The translations under genes and the position numbers were made by a program. Below, piece by piece: positions 1-9,031 of a stretch of DNA of 64,000 nucleotides. The stretch's first letter is position 1. Each line of letters opens with the position of its first letter. Source of the stretch: JAOUGY01 sp963785075 (GTDB taxonomy: Bacteria > Actinomycetota > Acidimicrobiia > Spongiisociales > ZC4RG35); NCBI GenBank assembly GCA_963785075.1, contig CAWATW010000006.1, positions 124,001-188,000 on the forward strand, read 5' to 3'. Below the pieces are notes generated by a model that made no database searches, was not told the DNA's origin, and saw only the letters and a program-made list of their open reading frames with translations.

Positions 1-585
1 GCGCACGGCCGAAACCAACTCTGCTGTGACGTCCTCACGGGGATCGGAGGTCAGGAAACCGGCGGTGTCCGTCAGCAGCACGAGCATCCCCGCTGCCACG
101 AGGTGCGACACGATCGCGGCCAGCCGGTCGTTGTCCCCGAGACGGAGCTCTTCGACGGCGACGGTGTCGTTCTCGTTCACGATCGGGACGATGCGCTGGG
201 CGAGCATCCGCCCGAGAGCAGCTCTCGCGTGGAGGTACTGCTCGCGGTCGGCGAGGATGCCCTTGGTCAGCAGCACCTGTCCCACGATGATGTCCCGGGC
301 TGCAAACGCCTCGGTGTACCGGGCCATGAGCTTTCCCTGCCCCACTGCGGCGGCCACCTGGAGGTCGACGACCTCACGTGGTCGCGAGGTCAGTCCCATC
401 GCCGGCAGACCGGCCGCCACGGCGCCGGAAGACACCAGCACGGTTGGTCGACCGGTCGACCAAGACCTCGCCACCTGGTGCACTGCCCGCTCCATGGCCC
501 CAGGATCGATACCCGAGTTGCCGGTCAGGCTCGAAGAACCGACCTTCACCACCACGGGAGCGTCATGGGCGATGGGAAACCGCAT
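1..585 (-). CDS. proB: Glutamate 5-kinase, 3' end outside window
   Basis: First enzyme of proline synthesis: phosphorylates L-glutamate with ATP in the cytosol. The minus-strand frame reads as the N-terminal ~195 residues of an amino-acid-kinase fold: VVVKVGSSSLT near residue 11, then VSSGAVAAG, the glutamate-site run VNENDTV and the nucleotide-site run LTDTAGF. The ATG at 583-585 overlaps the obg stop by one base (TGATG), so it is translationally coupled as last visible gene of rplU-rpmA-obg-proB, an order common in Actinobacteria. The C-terminus (and any PUA domain) lies beyond the left edge. Confidence 0.95.
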   Translation of the reverse strand, partial: MRFPIAHDAPVVVKVGSSSLTGNSGIDPGAMERAVHQVARSWSTGRPTVLVSSGAVAAGLPAMGLTSRPREVVDLQVAAAVGQGKLMARYTEAFAARDIIVGQVLLTKGILADREQYLHARAALGRMLAQRIVPIVNENDTVAVEELRLGDNDRLAAIVSHLVAAGMLVLLTDTAGFLTSDPREDVTAELVSAVR

Positions 586-1856
586 CACTCCTCCTCGTAG
601 TCGAAGTCGCCCTCATCGTGATGAGGCGGCACGAACTCGAACTCGAGCTCACCGATCCTCACAGTGTCGCCCGCCTCGGCGCCGGCATCGGCGAGCGCCC
701 GGTCCACCCCAAGCCGCTGGAGTCTGCGAGCGGCGAGCTCGGCGGCCTGGGGATTCGTCAAGTCGGAGAACCGTACTGCTCGGACCGCTGCTGCTCCCTC
801 GACGATCCAAGAGCCCGCCTCCTTGCGGAATGTGAAGCCCTCACCGGCCGGCCGATGCAGCACATAGCCCTCACGTTCGGGCGCCTCACGCTGCGCCACC
901 CCCACGAGATCTGCAATACGATGCAGGACATCGGCCACCCCGTCACCGGTCACCGAGGACATCGACAGGGCACCGAGAGCGGCCGCAGTCTCCGCAGCCC
1001 CTTCGAGATCGACCTTGTTCACCACGATCAGCCGAGGCCGCGTCATGAGCTCCGGGGAGAACCCTTCGAGCTCCCCGAGCAGGACCTCCAGTTGGCGATC
1101 GGGTGGATCGAGCTGACCGTCCGAAGGATCGAGCAGGATGACGAGCACTCGTGCGCGTTCGACATGGCGCAGGAACTCGTGGCCCAGGCCCTTCCCCTCG
1201 GCAGCGCCTTCGATCAGACCCGGAATGTCGGCGAGAACGAACTGCCGGTCGCCGATCTCCACCACGCCGAGGTTGGGCTCGAGGGTCGTGAACGGATAGT
1301 CGGCGATCTTGGGCTTGGCGGCAGATGCACGGGAGATGAAGGTGCTCTTTCCTGCGTTTGGATACCCGACCAACGCGGCATCGGCGAGGAGTTTCATCTC
1401 CAGCGTGAACCAGGCTTCCGTGCCGTATTCCCCCTGCTCACAGATGGTCGGTGCCCGCATCCGTGGCGACAGGAAGGCGGCGTTCCCTCGTCCCCCGCGC
1501 CCGCCCTCGAGCACGGTCACGCGTTGACCATGTTGGACGAGGTCGGCGAGGATCAGGCCATGATCGTCGGACACGACCGTGCCGAGCGGAACCTTGAGCA
1601 GGAGGTCTTCGCCCGAACGCCCATGGCGGAGGTCACCTTGACCATGCAATCCATCGGAGGCGGCGTGATGCGGATTGCGCCGATAGGTGAGAAGCGTGGG
1701 CACGGCCGCGTCGGCTTCGACGATCACCGCACCCCCGTCCCCGCCAGATCCGCCCATCGGCTTTCCTCGGGGTTTGCCTTTGTGGCGGGCGAAGCTCACT
1801 ACGCCGGCGCCACCGCTTCCGGCGCGAAGTTGGACCCGAACCCGGTCGACGAACAC
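585..1856 (-). CDS. obg: Obg family GTPase (CgtA)
   Basis: Essential ribosome-associated GTPase of 50S maturation and stress control. 423 residues starting at a GTG. Domain order is textbook: glycine-rich OBG fold (residues ~1-158), GTPase with G1 GYPNAGKS (~164), G2/switch TT, G3 DIPG (~208), G4 NKVD (~277), and a C-terminal OCT domain (~345-410) followed by a short acidic tail. It lies 12 bp downstream of rpmA, the usual coupling of Obg with L21 and L27. Confidence 0.97.
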   Translation of the reverse strand: MFVDRVRVQLRAGSGGAGVVSFARHKGKPRGKPMGGSGGDGGAVIVEADAAVPTLLTYRRNPHHAASDGLHGQGDLRHGRSGEDLLLKVPLGTVVSDDHGLILADLVQHGQRVTVLEGGRGGRGNAAFLSPRMRAPTICEQGEYGTEAWFTLEMKLLADAALVGYPNAGKSTFISRASAAKPKIADYPFTTLEPNLGVVEIGDRQFVLADIPGLIEGAAEGKGLGHEFLRHVERARVLVILLDPSDGQLDPPDRQLEVLLGELEGFSPELMTRPRLIVVNKVDLEGAAETAAALGALSMSSVTGDGVADVLHRIADLVGVAQREAPEREGYVLHRPAGEGFTFRKEAGSWIVEGAAAVRAVRFSDLTNPQAAELAARRLQRLGVDRALADAGAEAGDTVRIGELEFEFVPPHHDEGDFDYEEE

Positions 1857-1868
1857 GACCGGGACGAT

Positions 1869-2120
1869 CTATTCGGCGATGACGTCGACGAGACGACGGT
1901 TGTTGCGGTTCCCGTACTTCACACGGCCGGAAAGCAGAGCGAAGAGCGTGTCATCGCTCCCCCGACCCACATTGACACCGGGATGGATACGGGTTCCGCG
2001 CTGACGCACGATCACCGCTCCGGCGTTGACGGTCTGACCGTCGAACACCTTCGGACCGAGCCGCTTTGCATGGGACTCGCGACCGTTCTTCGAGGAACCA
2101 CCGGCTTTCGTCTTCGACAT
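1869..2120 (-). CDS. rpmA: 50S ribosomal protein bL27
   Basis: 83-residue ribosomal protein near the peptidyl-transferase centre. Starts MSKTKAGGSSKNGRES and carries the conserved GRGSDDTLFAL core. The N-terminus has the mature-like form; there is no Firmicutes-type cleavable extension. Six bp after rplU and 12 bp before obg, same strand. Confidence 0.98.
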   Translation of the reverse strand: MSKTKAGGSSKNGRESHAKRLGPKVFDGQTVNAGAVIVRQRGTRIHPGVNVGRGSDDTLFALLSGRVKYGNRNNRRLVDVIAE

Positions 2121-2126
2121 GTCAGA

Positions 2127-2543
2127 TCACTCCTCTTCGCTGGTGTCAGCGGTCTCTTCGGCGACAGGGGCGGCTGCGGCCTTCTTCGTCTCGGACTTGG
2201 CTGCAGAAGCCTTCTTGGCCGTGGCCTTCTTCTCCGCCGAGCCGATGGCGGTCACTTCGAGCTGCGTGTAACGCTGACGGTGACCCATCCGGCGCCGATA
2301 CCCGGTCTTGTTCTTGTATTTGAAGATGTCGATCTTCGGGCCCTTCGATTCTCCCAGGACCGTTGCGGTCACCGTGAGATCTCCGAGCTTCGACCGATCG
2401 GTGATGGCGGTACCGGCCTCGTCAACCACCATCAGAGGCGTGAACGAAACCTGATCGCCATCGGTCTTCAGCAATTCGACTTCGATGACGTCACCAGCAC
2501 GAACCTTCGCCTGTTTCCCGCCGGTGCGGATGATGGCATACAT
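2127..2543 (-). CDS. rplU: 50S ribosomal protein bL21
   Basis: 138 residues from the ATG at 2541-2543 (MYAIIRTGGKQ), preceded by an AGAGG ribosome binding site. Residues 1-102 are the L21 fold with the conserved KTGYRRRMGHRQ segment. Residues ~103-138 are a lineage-specific low-complexity tail, first Lys/Ala-rich and then acidic, not needed for the fold. The open frame continues further upstream into the hairpin array but that part is not coding. First gene of the rplU-rpmA-obg-proB operon. Confidence 0.97.
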   Translation of the reverse strand: MYAIIRTGGKQAKVRAGDVIEVELLKTDGDQVSFTPLMVVDEAGTAITDRSKLGDLTVTATVLGESKGPKIDIFKYKNKTGYRRRMGHRQRYTQLEVTAIGSAEKKATAKKASAAKSETKKAAAAPVAEETADTSEEE

Positions 2544-2573
2544 GGACAAACCTCTGGAAAGGGGAACAGCGGG

Positions 2574-2602
2574 ATTATACGCCGAACACCCGACCTGCGA
2601 AA
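2574..2602 (-). promoter_or_regulatory. Promoter of rplU operon
   Basis: On the minus strand a perfect TATAAT lies at 2574-2579, about 30 bases before the rplU ATG. A TTCGCA at a spacing of 16 is a weak -35. Predicted start of transcription is near 2567, giving a ~24-nt leader that carries the AGAGG site. Seen by eye only. Confidence 0.6.
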
Positions 2603-2611
2603 GTCGAGAAT

Positions 2612-2901
2612 GGGGTCGGCGGGCTGCGCCCGTCGACCCGTACTCGCTCGTGGGCTGGCGCCCACTCGCTGTAATCGGACCGTTCGCTTCGCTCCGGCCC
2701 TGTAAACGCACGCCTGAGGCGTGCTGTATGCGCCTCGCTGCGCTCGGCTCGACCGGGATCCGGTCAGGGAGCCGCAGGCGACCGAATACAGGGCAGCGCA
2801 AGCTGCCCGTGTACAGAGCCGGCGAGCGAAGCGAGACGGCGTATACAGGGAGGCGGCCTCGAGCCGCCGACCGAGTACGGCGGCGGGAGAAGCCCGCCGC
2901 C
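2612..2901. repeat. Modular hairpin array, copy A
   Basis: About 290 bp between rng and rplU made of ~11 short inverted repeats joined by TGTA, TACA or GTAC linkers. Readable stems include GGGC/GCCC, GTGGGC/GCCCAC, GCACGCC/GGCGTGC, GGGCAGC/GCTGCCC and GGCGGC/GCCGCC. Module order is the same as in the copies near 4.8, 11.6 (inverted) and 12.3 kb. Frames that cross it are repeat translations, not genes. It begins within a few bases of the rng stop codon. Confidence 0.85.
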
Positions 2902-4482
2902 CTAGTCGACGTCCTCTGTGATGCCGATGGGGATGGCGTGAGTTGCGGCTTCTTCGTGGAGGAGAACCCCTCGGCCGTCGCAGTGGGGGCACTGCTCGGA
3001 GAACGTCTCGAGGAGACCCTTGGCGACGTTCTTTCTCGTCATCTCGACCAGGCCGAGATGTGACACCTCGAACACCTGAGTCCGCGTCTTGTCCTTCGCG
3101 AGCGTTTCCTTCAGACGGCGGAGCACCTGCCGCTGATGGTCTTCGATCTCCATGTCTATGAAGTCGATGACGATGATCCCGCCGATGTCCCGAAGCCGCA
3201 GTTGCCGTCCGATCTCCTCGGCGGCCTCGAGGTTGTTCTGCAGCACCGTCTCCTCGAGACTCGAACTGCCGACGAACTTCCCGGTGTTCACGTCGATGAC
3301 CGTGAGCGCCTCGGTTCGATCGATCACCAGGTGCCCCCCAGATGGGAGATAGACCCGTCGATCCAGCGCCTTTCGCAACTGGTCCTCGACGTGATAGCGC
3401 TCGAACACGCCCATCTCGTCCTCGTAGGGCGAAACCTTGGCCACCAGATCGGGAGCGGTTGCCCGAAGGTAGTTGAGGACCTTCTCAAGTGCCACCGGAT
3501 CGTCGATGAGCATCCGCCTGAAGTCGGCGGTGAAGTGCTCGCGAATCACCCTGATGAGAAGGTCGGGCTCTTCGTACACGACCCTCGGAGCGCCTCCACC
3601 GACTGCGGATTCCTGGATGCTCTCCCATGCCTTGGTGAGTCGTTGGATGTCGGCGGCGATCTCTTCGGCGCTGGCATGCAGCGCCGCCGTGCGCACGATC
3701 ACGCCGAAGCCGGCGGGCTTGACCTGGGAGATGGCCTGACGGAGTCGCGTACGCTCGTCGTCGGGGAGTCGCCGGGAGATGCCCTGAGCATCCGAGTCCG
3801 GGACCAGGACGAGATACCGTCCCGGGAGTGAGGGCAGCCCGGTGAGGCGGGCTCCCTTGGCGCCCATCGCGTCCTTCACGACCTGCACGAGGATCTCGTC
3901 GCCCTCCTTGAGGACCTCTTCGATCCTGAGCCGTCGTTTGCCCTGTCCTGGCTCGACCTTGACGTCCGAGGCATAGACGACGCCGTTCTTGGCGGCCCCG
4001 AAGTCGACGAACGCCGCCTCCATCCCTGGAAGCACGTTGCGTACCTTGCCGAGGTATATGTTGCCGACGAGCGAACTCTGGTCGGCTTTGGCAACGTAGT
4101 GCTCCACGAGCACCGGGCCTTCGAGAATGACGACCTGGGTCTGATGGGGCTTGACCCTGACGAGCATCTGCTTGCGGGCGGACTCGACCGGGATGATGAT
4201 CTCATCCTCGATCGGGACGTCGCGACTCCGACTGGTCCTGGTCCCGGACCGATCCCGTTGCTTACGCTGGTCGGGCTTCTTCTGGGACGGACGAGACTTG
4301 TTCTGCTGATGTCTCGGCTTGTCGTCCCGTTCTCTCGGCTTCTCCTCAGGCGCTTCGACCGGTTTGACGCGCCGGACTTCGACTTTCTGGCGACCGATCC
4401 GGAACGTCTTGCGCTCCTCGACCACCTGGCCCGCTTCGGCTCTGCGGACCACTTGAGGCTCCCGCCTCGAAAAGATTCCCAT
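2902..4482 (-). CDS. rng: Ribonuclease E/G family endoribonuclease
   Basis: Single-strand endoribonuclease for rRNA and tRNA processing and mRNA turnover. The start is the ATG at 4480-4482 (MGIFSRREP), with AGGAG nine bases upstream; an earlier in-frame ATG at 4563 lacks a site. 526 residues: basic, low-complexity N-terminus (~1-95), S1 RNA-binding domain (~125-200, VGNIYLGKVRNVLPGMEAAFVD), catalytic DNase-I-like domain with TVIDVNTGKF and DFIDM, and the zinc-link CPHCDGRG near the C-terminus. Compared with E. coli RNase G it has the extra basic head and lacks the long RNase E tail. Flanked by hairpin arrays on both sides. Confidence 0.95.
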   Translation of the reverse strand: MGIFSRREPQVVRRAEAGQVVEERKTFRIGRQKVEVRRVKPVEAPEEKPRERDDKPRHQQNKSRPSQKKPDQRKQRDRSGTRTSRSRDVPIEDEIIIPVESARKQMLVRVKPHQTQVVILEGPVLVEHYVAKADQSSLVGNIYLGKVRNVLPGMEAAFVDFGAAKNGVVYASDVKVEPGQGKRRLRIEEVLKEGDEILVQVVKDAMGAKGARLTGLPSLPGRYLVLVPDSDAQGISRRLPDDERTRLRQAISQVKPAGFGVIVRTAALHASAEEIAADIQRLTKAWESIQESAVGGGAPRVVYEEPDLLIRVIREHFTADFRRMLIDDPVALEKVLNYLRATAPDLVAKVSPYEDEMGVFERYHVEDQLRKALDRRVYLPSGGHLVIDRTEALTVIDVNTGKFVGSSSLEETVLQNNLEAAEEIGRQLRLRDIGGIIVIDFIDMEIEDHQRQVLRRLKETLAKDKTRTQVFEVSHLGLVEMTRKNVAKGLLETFSEQCPHCDGRGVLLHEEAATHAIPIGITEDVD

Positions 4483-4807
4483 CGGAACGAACTCCTGATC
4501 CTGGCGATGATTTGAATGAGCAGACGGGATCGGATGTGACTGGACGGGACCGAGCGAGCGCATTGATCCGACCGCCGCTGATGTGCTTCGACGATCCGCT
4601 CGAGATGTGCATGAATCCGGTCCTTCCCGGCTGAAACCGATCCCGTGAATCCTCGCATCGGACCAGACGTCTCGGACTCGACCAGAAGCCGCCCAAGGGG
4701 TCCCGTCGGAGGACTCGGGGATGCCGCGTGAAACGCAGCCCCACCATCGTAACAGTTCGCGCCCTCTCCCCGCACCAGGTCCCGCGAATCATTCGCCTAG
4801 CGGAGGG
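4483..4807 (-). other. Long rng upstream region
   Basis: 325 bases without a gene. A possible minus-strand -10 (TACGAT, 4746-4751) would give a leader of roughly 250 nt before the rng ATG. Long leaders are known for RNase E genes in other bacteria, where they serve autoregulation; here that is only a suggestion. No riboswitch-like core was recognised. Confidence 0.35.
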
Positions 4808-5106
4808 TCGGCGGCTGGAGGCCGCCTCCCGTACTCGCTCGTGGGCTGGCGCCCACTCGCTGTATACCGGCCTTCGCTTCGCTCCCGGCCCTGTAAACGC
4901 ACGCCTGAGGCGTGCTGTATGCGCCTCGCTCCGCTCGGCTGACCGGAACCCGAACACAGTCTTCCGGGTCAGGGAGCCGAAGGCGACCGAATACAGGGCA
5001 GCGTCAGCTGCCCGTGTACAGCCGTCGAGCAAAGCGAGACGGCGTGTACAGGGAGGCGGCCTCAGGCCGCCGACCGTGTACGGGTCGGCGGGCGAAGCCC
5101 GCCGAA
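4808..5106. repeat. Modular hairpin array, copy B
   Basis: About 300 bp between tdk and rng, same orientation and module order as copies A and D. The first module pairs GGCGGC with GCCGCC around TGGAG; the last pairs GGCGGGC with GCCCGCC around GAA and touches the tdk stop codon. Central module pairs GACCGG with CCGGTC less perfectly than in the other copies. TGTA/TACA linkers are kept. Confidence 0.85.
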
Positions 5107-5700
5107 CTACTCGAGTTCGAAGCTCGGTTGCTCGGGTTCGGTGGGGTCGTAGCAGTAGCGGCACCGGGATTCGTAGGCGCCTTCGGCGCCGAGCACGACG
5201 AGATCGTCGGACTGGACGATCCGCTGGGTGTACATGCCTGGTCCGCCGCACCGGTGGCATACGGCCAATACCTTTGTCACGTATTCGGCGCGACCGCAGA
5301 GGGTGGGGATGGGCTCGAAGGGTCGCCGGAGGAAATCGAGGTCCAGACCGGCCACGATGACCTGCTTCCCCGCGTTGGCCAGCGTCTCGCAGACCTCCAC
5401 GAGACCGACATCGAAGAACTGGCCCTCGTCGACCCCGATGACCTGGGTCGCATCCTCCACGGACCGAAGCAGTGCGGCGCTGTCGCCAACGGGCATCGCC
5501 TCGACCCGCAAAGCGCTGTGCGACACCACTTGCTTCTCTGCGTACCGGACGTCGACCGCCGGCTTGAAGGTCTGCACCGGCACCCGTGCGATGCGCGACC
5601 TGGTCACTCGGCGTATGAGCTCCTCGCTCTTGCCCGAGAACATCGGACCACAGATGACTTCGATCCAACCGGAATCCGGACGCCGATACATGCTGGGCAC
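5107..5700 (-). CDS. tdk: Thymidine kinase, type II
   Basis: Salvage kinase converting thymidine to dTMP with ATP. 197 residues from a GTG (an ATG three codons on is also possible). P-loop GPMFSGKS at 18-25, DEGQFFD (catalytic Glu in the family) near residue 91, lasso-loop zinc cysteines CHRC and CRYC near residues 150 and 184. Sits between the rodA end and the rng leader; thymidine kinase is not a usual member of this cluster, so it may be a separate acquisition or rearrangement. Confidence 0.95.
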   Translation of the reverse strand: MPSMYRRPDSGWIEVICGPMFSGKSEELIRRVTRSRIARVPVQTFKPAVDVRYAEKQVVSHSALRVEAMPVGDSAALLRSVEDATQVIGVDEGQFFDVGLVEVCETLANAGKQVIVAGLDLDFLRRPFEPIPTLCGRAEYVTKVLAVCHRCGGPGMYTQRIVQSDDLVVLGAEGAYESRCRYCYDPTEPEQPSFELE

Positions 5701-5753
5701 GCTAGCCAGAACCTGCGAACCGTGAGAGCCGGCACCTGGTGTCGGCCTAGATC

Positions 5754-5774
5754 AGGTACTTGGTACTCAGTACT
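5754..5774. repeat. Heptamer repeat, 3 units
   Basis: Three 7-bp units sharing NNGTACT (AGGTACT, TGGTACT, CAGTACT), directly followed by an isolated hairpin GGCCGGGC-GAA-GCCCGGCC (about 5774-5793) of the same type as the array modules, which abuts the rodA stop codon and may act as its terminator. Confidence 0.6.
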
Positions 5775-5792
5775 GGCCGGGCGAAGCCCGGC

Positions 5793-6959
5793 CTAGAGGA
5801 TGTACGTCTCGCCAGGTACCGGCGAGCGGCGCAGGTGGATGGAGTTGGCGATGCCGATCGACATGGCCATTGCCAGGTAGAAGGAGCCCCCCTGGGAGAT
5901 GAAAGGCAGCGAGAGGCCGGTCACGGGCATGATCCCAATGGTCATGCCGATGTTCACGAAAACGTGGAAGGTGATCATCGCGGCGACGCCTATGGCGACG
6001 AGCGAGCCGAATCGATCTCGGGCATTGGCGGCGATGATGAAGAGGCGCCAGACCACCACGAGGAACACAGACAAGACGAGAAGGCCTCCGACGAAGCCAA
6101 ACTGCTCTCCGATCACCGAGAAGATGAAGTCGTTCTGCGAGTCGGGAACCGCCGTTTGCACACCGTTGAGCAGCCCCTTGCCGAAGAGCTGTCCGGATCC
6201 GATCGCGAGCTTCGACTGGTTGAGCTGAAACCCCGCTCCTTGTGGGTCGAGCTCAGGATTCAGGAACACCTGGATGCGTTCGAGCTGATGCGACTGGAGA
6301 AGATTCATCTGGAACACGGCGATCAAGGCCAGCAAGGCCCCGAGTGCCATCGTCACGATCTTTCGCCATCGCAACCCGGCAGCGAACATCATCGCGAGCA
6401 GGATGAAGGGCAAGGTCATGCTGGTGCCGAGGTCGGGCTGGCGGAAGATGAGAACCCCCGGAATCGCAACGATCAACGCTGCGAGCGCGATCCGGCGCCA
6501 TGTGAGGCCACCACCCTCCCGCTCTTCTGCGAGCACGGCGGCGATGCCCAGGATGATGACGATCTTGGCGAACTCGGACGGCTGGAGTTGGAAGAACCCT
6601 CCCAATGGAATCCAACTCTGCGCGCCGCGAATCGGAGGGAACGCAAACACCGCGGCAAGGGCGACCATCGTGAAGATCGCGATGACCGGGAGATAGTTGC
6701 GAAGCTCTCGGTAGTCGATCACCGAGAACACGAACATCAGGATCACCCCGGCGGTGGCGAAGATCATCTGCCGCTCCATGTCGAAGGTGGCGAGCTGCTG
6801 GTTCAGCTCTCGAGCCGCCCGTGTTGCCGCGAAGATCATCAACAACCCGAATGCCGAGAGTGCGAGCACCGACCCCAGTAGCACCAGGTCGGGACGGTTA
6901 CGGCGCCGGTCGGTGACCGCTGCCGAAGATGCCCCGGAGCGAGGAGCGATAGTCGCCAT
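5793..6959 (-). CDS. rodA: SEDS peptidoglycan polymerase RodA
   Basis: Peptidoglycan glycosyltransferase of the elongasome, partner of the class B PBP encoded just upstream. 388 residues from the ATG at 6957-6959, which overlaps the mrdA stop by one base; the upstream frame extension lies inside mrdA. About ten membrane segments, the SEDS hallmark QPSEFAKI near residue 146, and the terminal run MPVTGLSLPFISQGGS. Last gene of mreB-mreC-mreD-mrdA-rodA. Confidence 0.96.
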   Translation of the reverse strand: MATIAPRSGASSAAVTDRRRNRPDLVLLGSVLALSAFGLLMIFAATRAARELNQQLATFDMERQMIFATAGVILMFVFSVIDYRELRNYLPVIAIFTMVALAAVFAFPPIRGAQSWIPLGGFFQLQPSEFAKIVIILGIAAVLAEEREGGGLTWRRIALAALIVAIPGVLIFRQPDLGTSMTLPFILLAMMFAAGLRWRKIVTMALGALLALIAVFQMNLLQSHQLERIQVFLNPELDPQGAGFQLNQSKLAIGSGQLFGKGLLNGVQTAVPDSQNDFIFSVIGEQFGFVGGLLVLSVFLVVVWRLFIIAANARDRFGSLVAIGVAAMITFHVFVNIGMTIGIMPVTGLSLPFISQGGSFYLAMAMSIGIANSIHLRRSPVPGETYIL

Positions 6960-8950
6960 CAGTCCTGTGCCAATCCAGGCGCGATCGGATCGAGTTCTTC
7001 GCCCATCAGGAACTGGAGGATATAACGGGCGATGGGGGCAGCCACCTGCCCTCCCGATCCGCCTTCGTCGACGAGAACCGAAATCGCCCACTCGGGATCG
7101 TCGATCGGCGCGACCCCGGCAAACCATGCATGGTTGTCCTTGCTGGTGATCGTCTGGCCGGTTCCGGTCTTGCCACCGACCCGCCACAGCGAGTCGCCGA
7201 ATCCCTCGAAAGCCCCCCGAGCGGTTCCGCTCGTGACGACGGCGTTGAGGTCTTGCAGCAGAGCCTGGACGTGATCGGGATCGAGTTGGGCGTCGTTGAT
7301 GAGCTCTGGATCTCCGCTGTGGACGATGGTCCCTTCACCGTCTCGGATGGAGCCGACGACGTGCGGCCGGTACACCTCGCCGCCGTTGGCGAGGGCGGCA
7401 TACGACAGTGCCACCTGGAGAGGGGTGGCGGTGACTCCACCCTGGCCGATTGCGGTGTTCATCAGGTCTCCACCGAACCAGGGCGACGATGCTTCGAGAC
7501 GGGCCGGGTCGAGCAGCGCCGGGGCGTCCTCGTCCTCCAACATGATCTCCTTGTACTGCTCGTATAGTTCACGGTCCGGGATCAAGCCTTCGGCCTCGCC
7601 GGTGAGATCGATACCTGTCGCCTGGCCGTAGCCGAGTGCCCTCGCCTCGTCCTGAATCACGTTCTCCCGGTCTGTGTCTCGCCACTCCTGCCACGCACCG
7701 AGCGCCACCGTGTAGAAGTAGATGTTGCAGGAGTTGGACAAGGCCGAGTGCTCATCGCTCCATCCGAAGTTGAACCCTGCGTTGACGTACCAGTCCTTGA
7801 AGATCTGCTGGCTGCCGTCTTCCAGCCCGGGGAGTTCGAGCTGCCCGTCACAGTTGACGAGACGAGCATCGGGATCGACACCTTCGATGGGTCGGCCGTT
7901 GACCTCCCGAGGGAACGGGATGTCATGTTCGATCTCGGCCATGTAGGTGATCGCCTTGAACGTGGACGCCGGTGGATACTGCCCGGAGATCGCCAGGTTG
8001 TTGAATGCCTGCTGTTCTTGGAGGGCGGCGAAGGTCTCCTCGTCGAGTCCACCGACGAACAAGGATGGATCGAAGCTCGGGACCGAGGCCATTGCCAGCA
8101 CCTGACCTGTCGGGATGTGCAGCACCACCGCAGCGGCCCGTTCGACATCGTTGAGCGCCCCGGGCCGCCCCGAGGCTCGAAGATCGGCTTTCACGTCATT
8201 GGCGTTGGCGATGCCATCCACGAGGGCGGATTCGACGATCGCCTGGAGATTCGAATCGATCGTCAAGTACAGGGAGTCGCCGGGTGTGGCCGGGATCTCG
8301 GGGCGTTGATCCACGATCTCGGATCGGTTCACCCGGAAGGCGATCTCACCGGGAGTTCCCTGCAGGAACTCGTCGTACACCCGTTCCACGCCCAGCTTCC
8401 CGACTCGAGTGTTCGGATCGAGGTTCGGGTCTTCTTCGAGGTCCTGATCGGTGGGCAGACCGAGGTGGCCGATCACGTGTGCCATGCTCTCGCCGGCGAG
8501 ATAGACCCGCTCCGGAACCTTCTCGATCCGCACACCCGGAAGGTCTCGAACCTGTTCGGCGAGCCGATAGGCGTCGGCGGGGTCGACGATCGCCACCGTG
8601 AACCGCCCGTTGATGCCGGCAGTTTCGTAGAGTTGATCGAGCTCGGTCGGCGGGATCTCCAGGAGCGCAGACAAACGCTGGACGAGGTCTGGACGCTGGT
8701 CCGATGTCACCAGATGGCGGTCGACGACGACGGCAGGGACGATTCGCGAGGTGGCGAGGGGCACGCCGTTGCGGTCGCGGATCTCCCCGCGAGGTGCTGG
8801 CGTGCTCTGGAGGATCCACGACTGCCCCGAGACGATCTCGGCGGCTTGGGCACCTTCGGCGACCTGTATGAACCACAGACGCACCCCGAGCATCGAGAAC
8901 ATGAGGAACACGATGCCGAGCAGCACGGCCAATCTCGTGGTGAATTTCAC
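6959..8950 (-). CDS. mrdA: Penicillin-binding protein 2 (class B transpeptidase)
   Basis: Cross-links peptidoglycan during elongation together with RodA. 663 residues from a GTG (MKFTTRL). One N-terminal membrane anchor (~7-28), PBP dimerisation domain (~50-215), transpeptidase domain with S329-T-F-K, S407-C-N and K594-T-G. Ends in an overlap with rodA. The sequence just upstream carries a 13-14 bp repeat of GTGAGA whose last copy is the start codon region itself. Confidence 0.96.
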   Translation of the reverse strand: MKFTTRLAVLLGIVFLMFSMLGVRLWFIQVAEGAQAAEIVSGQSWILQSTPAPRGEIRDRNGVPLATSRIVPAVVVDRHLVTSDQRPDLVQRLSALLEIPPTELDQLYETAGINGRFTVAIVDPADAYRLAEQVRDLPGVRIEKVPERVYLAGESMAHVIGHLGLPTDQDLEEDPNLDPNTRVGKLGVERVYDEFLQGTPGEIAFRVNRSEIVDQRPEIPATPGDSLYLTIDSNLQAIVESALVDGIANANDVKADLRASGRPGALNDVERAAAVVLHIPTGQVLAMASVPSFDPSLFVGGLDEETFAALQEQQAFNNLAISGQYPPASTFKAITYMAEIEHDIPFPREVNGRPIEGVDPDARLVNCDGQLELPGLEDGSQQIFKDWYVNAGFNFGWSDEHSALSNSCNIYFYTVALGAWQEWRDTDRENVIQDEARALGYGQATGIDLTGEAEGLIPDRELYEQYKEIMLEDEDAPALLDPARLEASSPWFGGDLMNTAIGQGGVTATPLQVALSYAALANGGEVYRPHVVGSIRDGEGTIVHSGDPELINDAQLDPDHVQALLQDLNAVVTSGTARGAFEGFGDSLWRVGGKTGTGQTITSKDNHAWFAGVAPIDDPEWAISVLVDEGGSGGQVAAPIARYILQFLMGEELDPIAPGLAQD

Positions 8951-9031
8951 AGTGGTCTTCTCGTTGTGAATCTCACGGTGACCTTCTCACACCATCGTCT
9001 CAATGGAGCTTTCTCACAGCGTTCTTCTCAC
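8944..9031 (-). repeat. GTGAGA repeats spaced 13-14 bp
   Basis: On the minus strand GTGAGAA, GTGAGAA, TTGAGAC, GTGAGAA, GTGAGAT occur at steps of 14, 14, 13 and 14 bp (plus-strand positions 9025, 9011, 8997, 8984, 8970), and GTGAAAT at 8944 contains the mrdA start codon. The array spans the last codons of mreD and the gap to mrdA. Confidence 0.6.

Noticed and set aside
378..2705. 775-residue plus-strand open frame
   Set aside because: It lies antisense to obg, rpmA and rplU, whose motifs are unmistakable on the minus strand; high GC keeps the opposite frame open.
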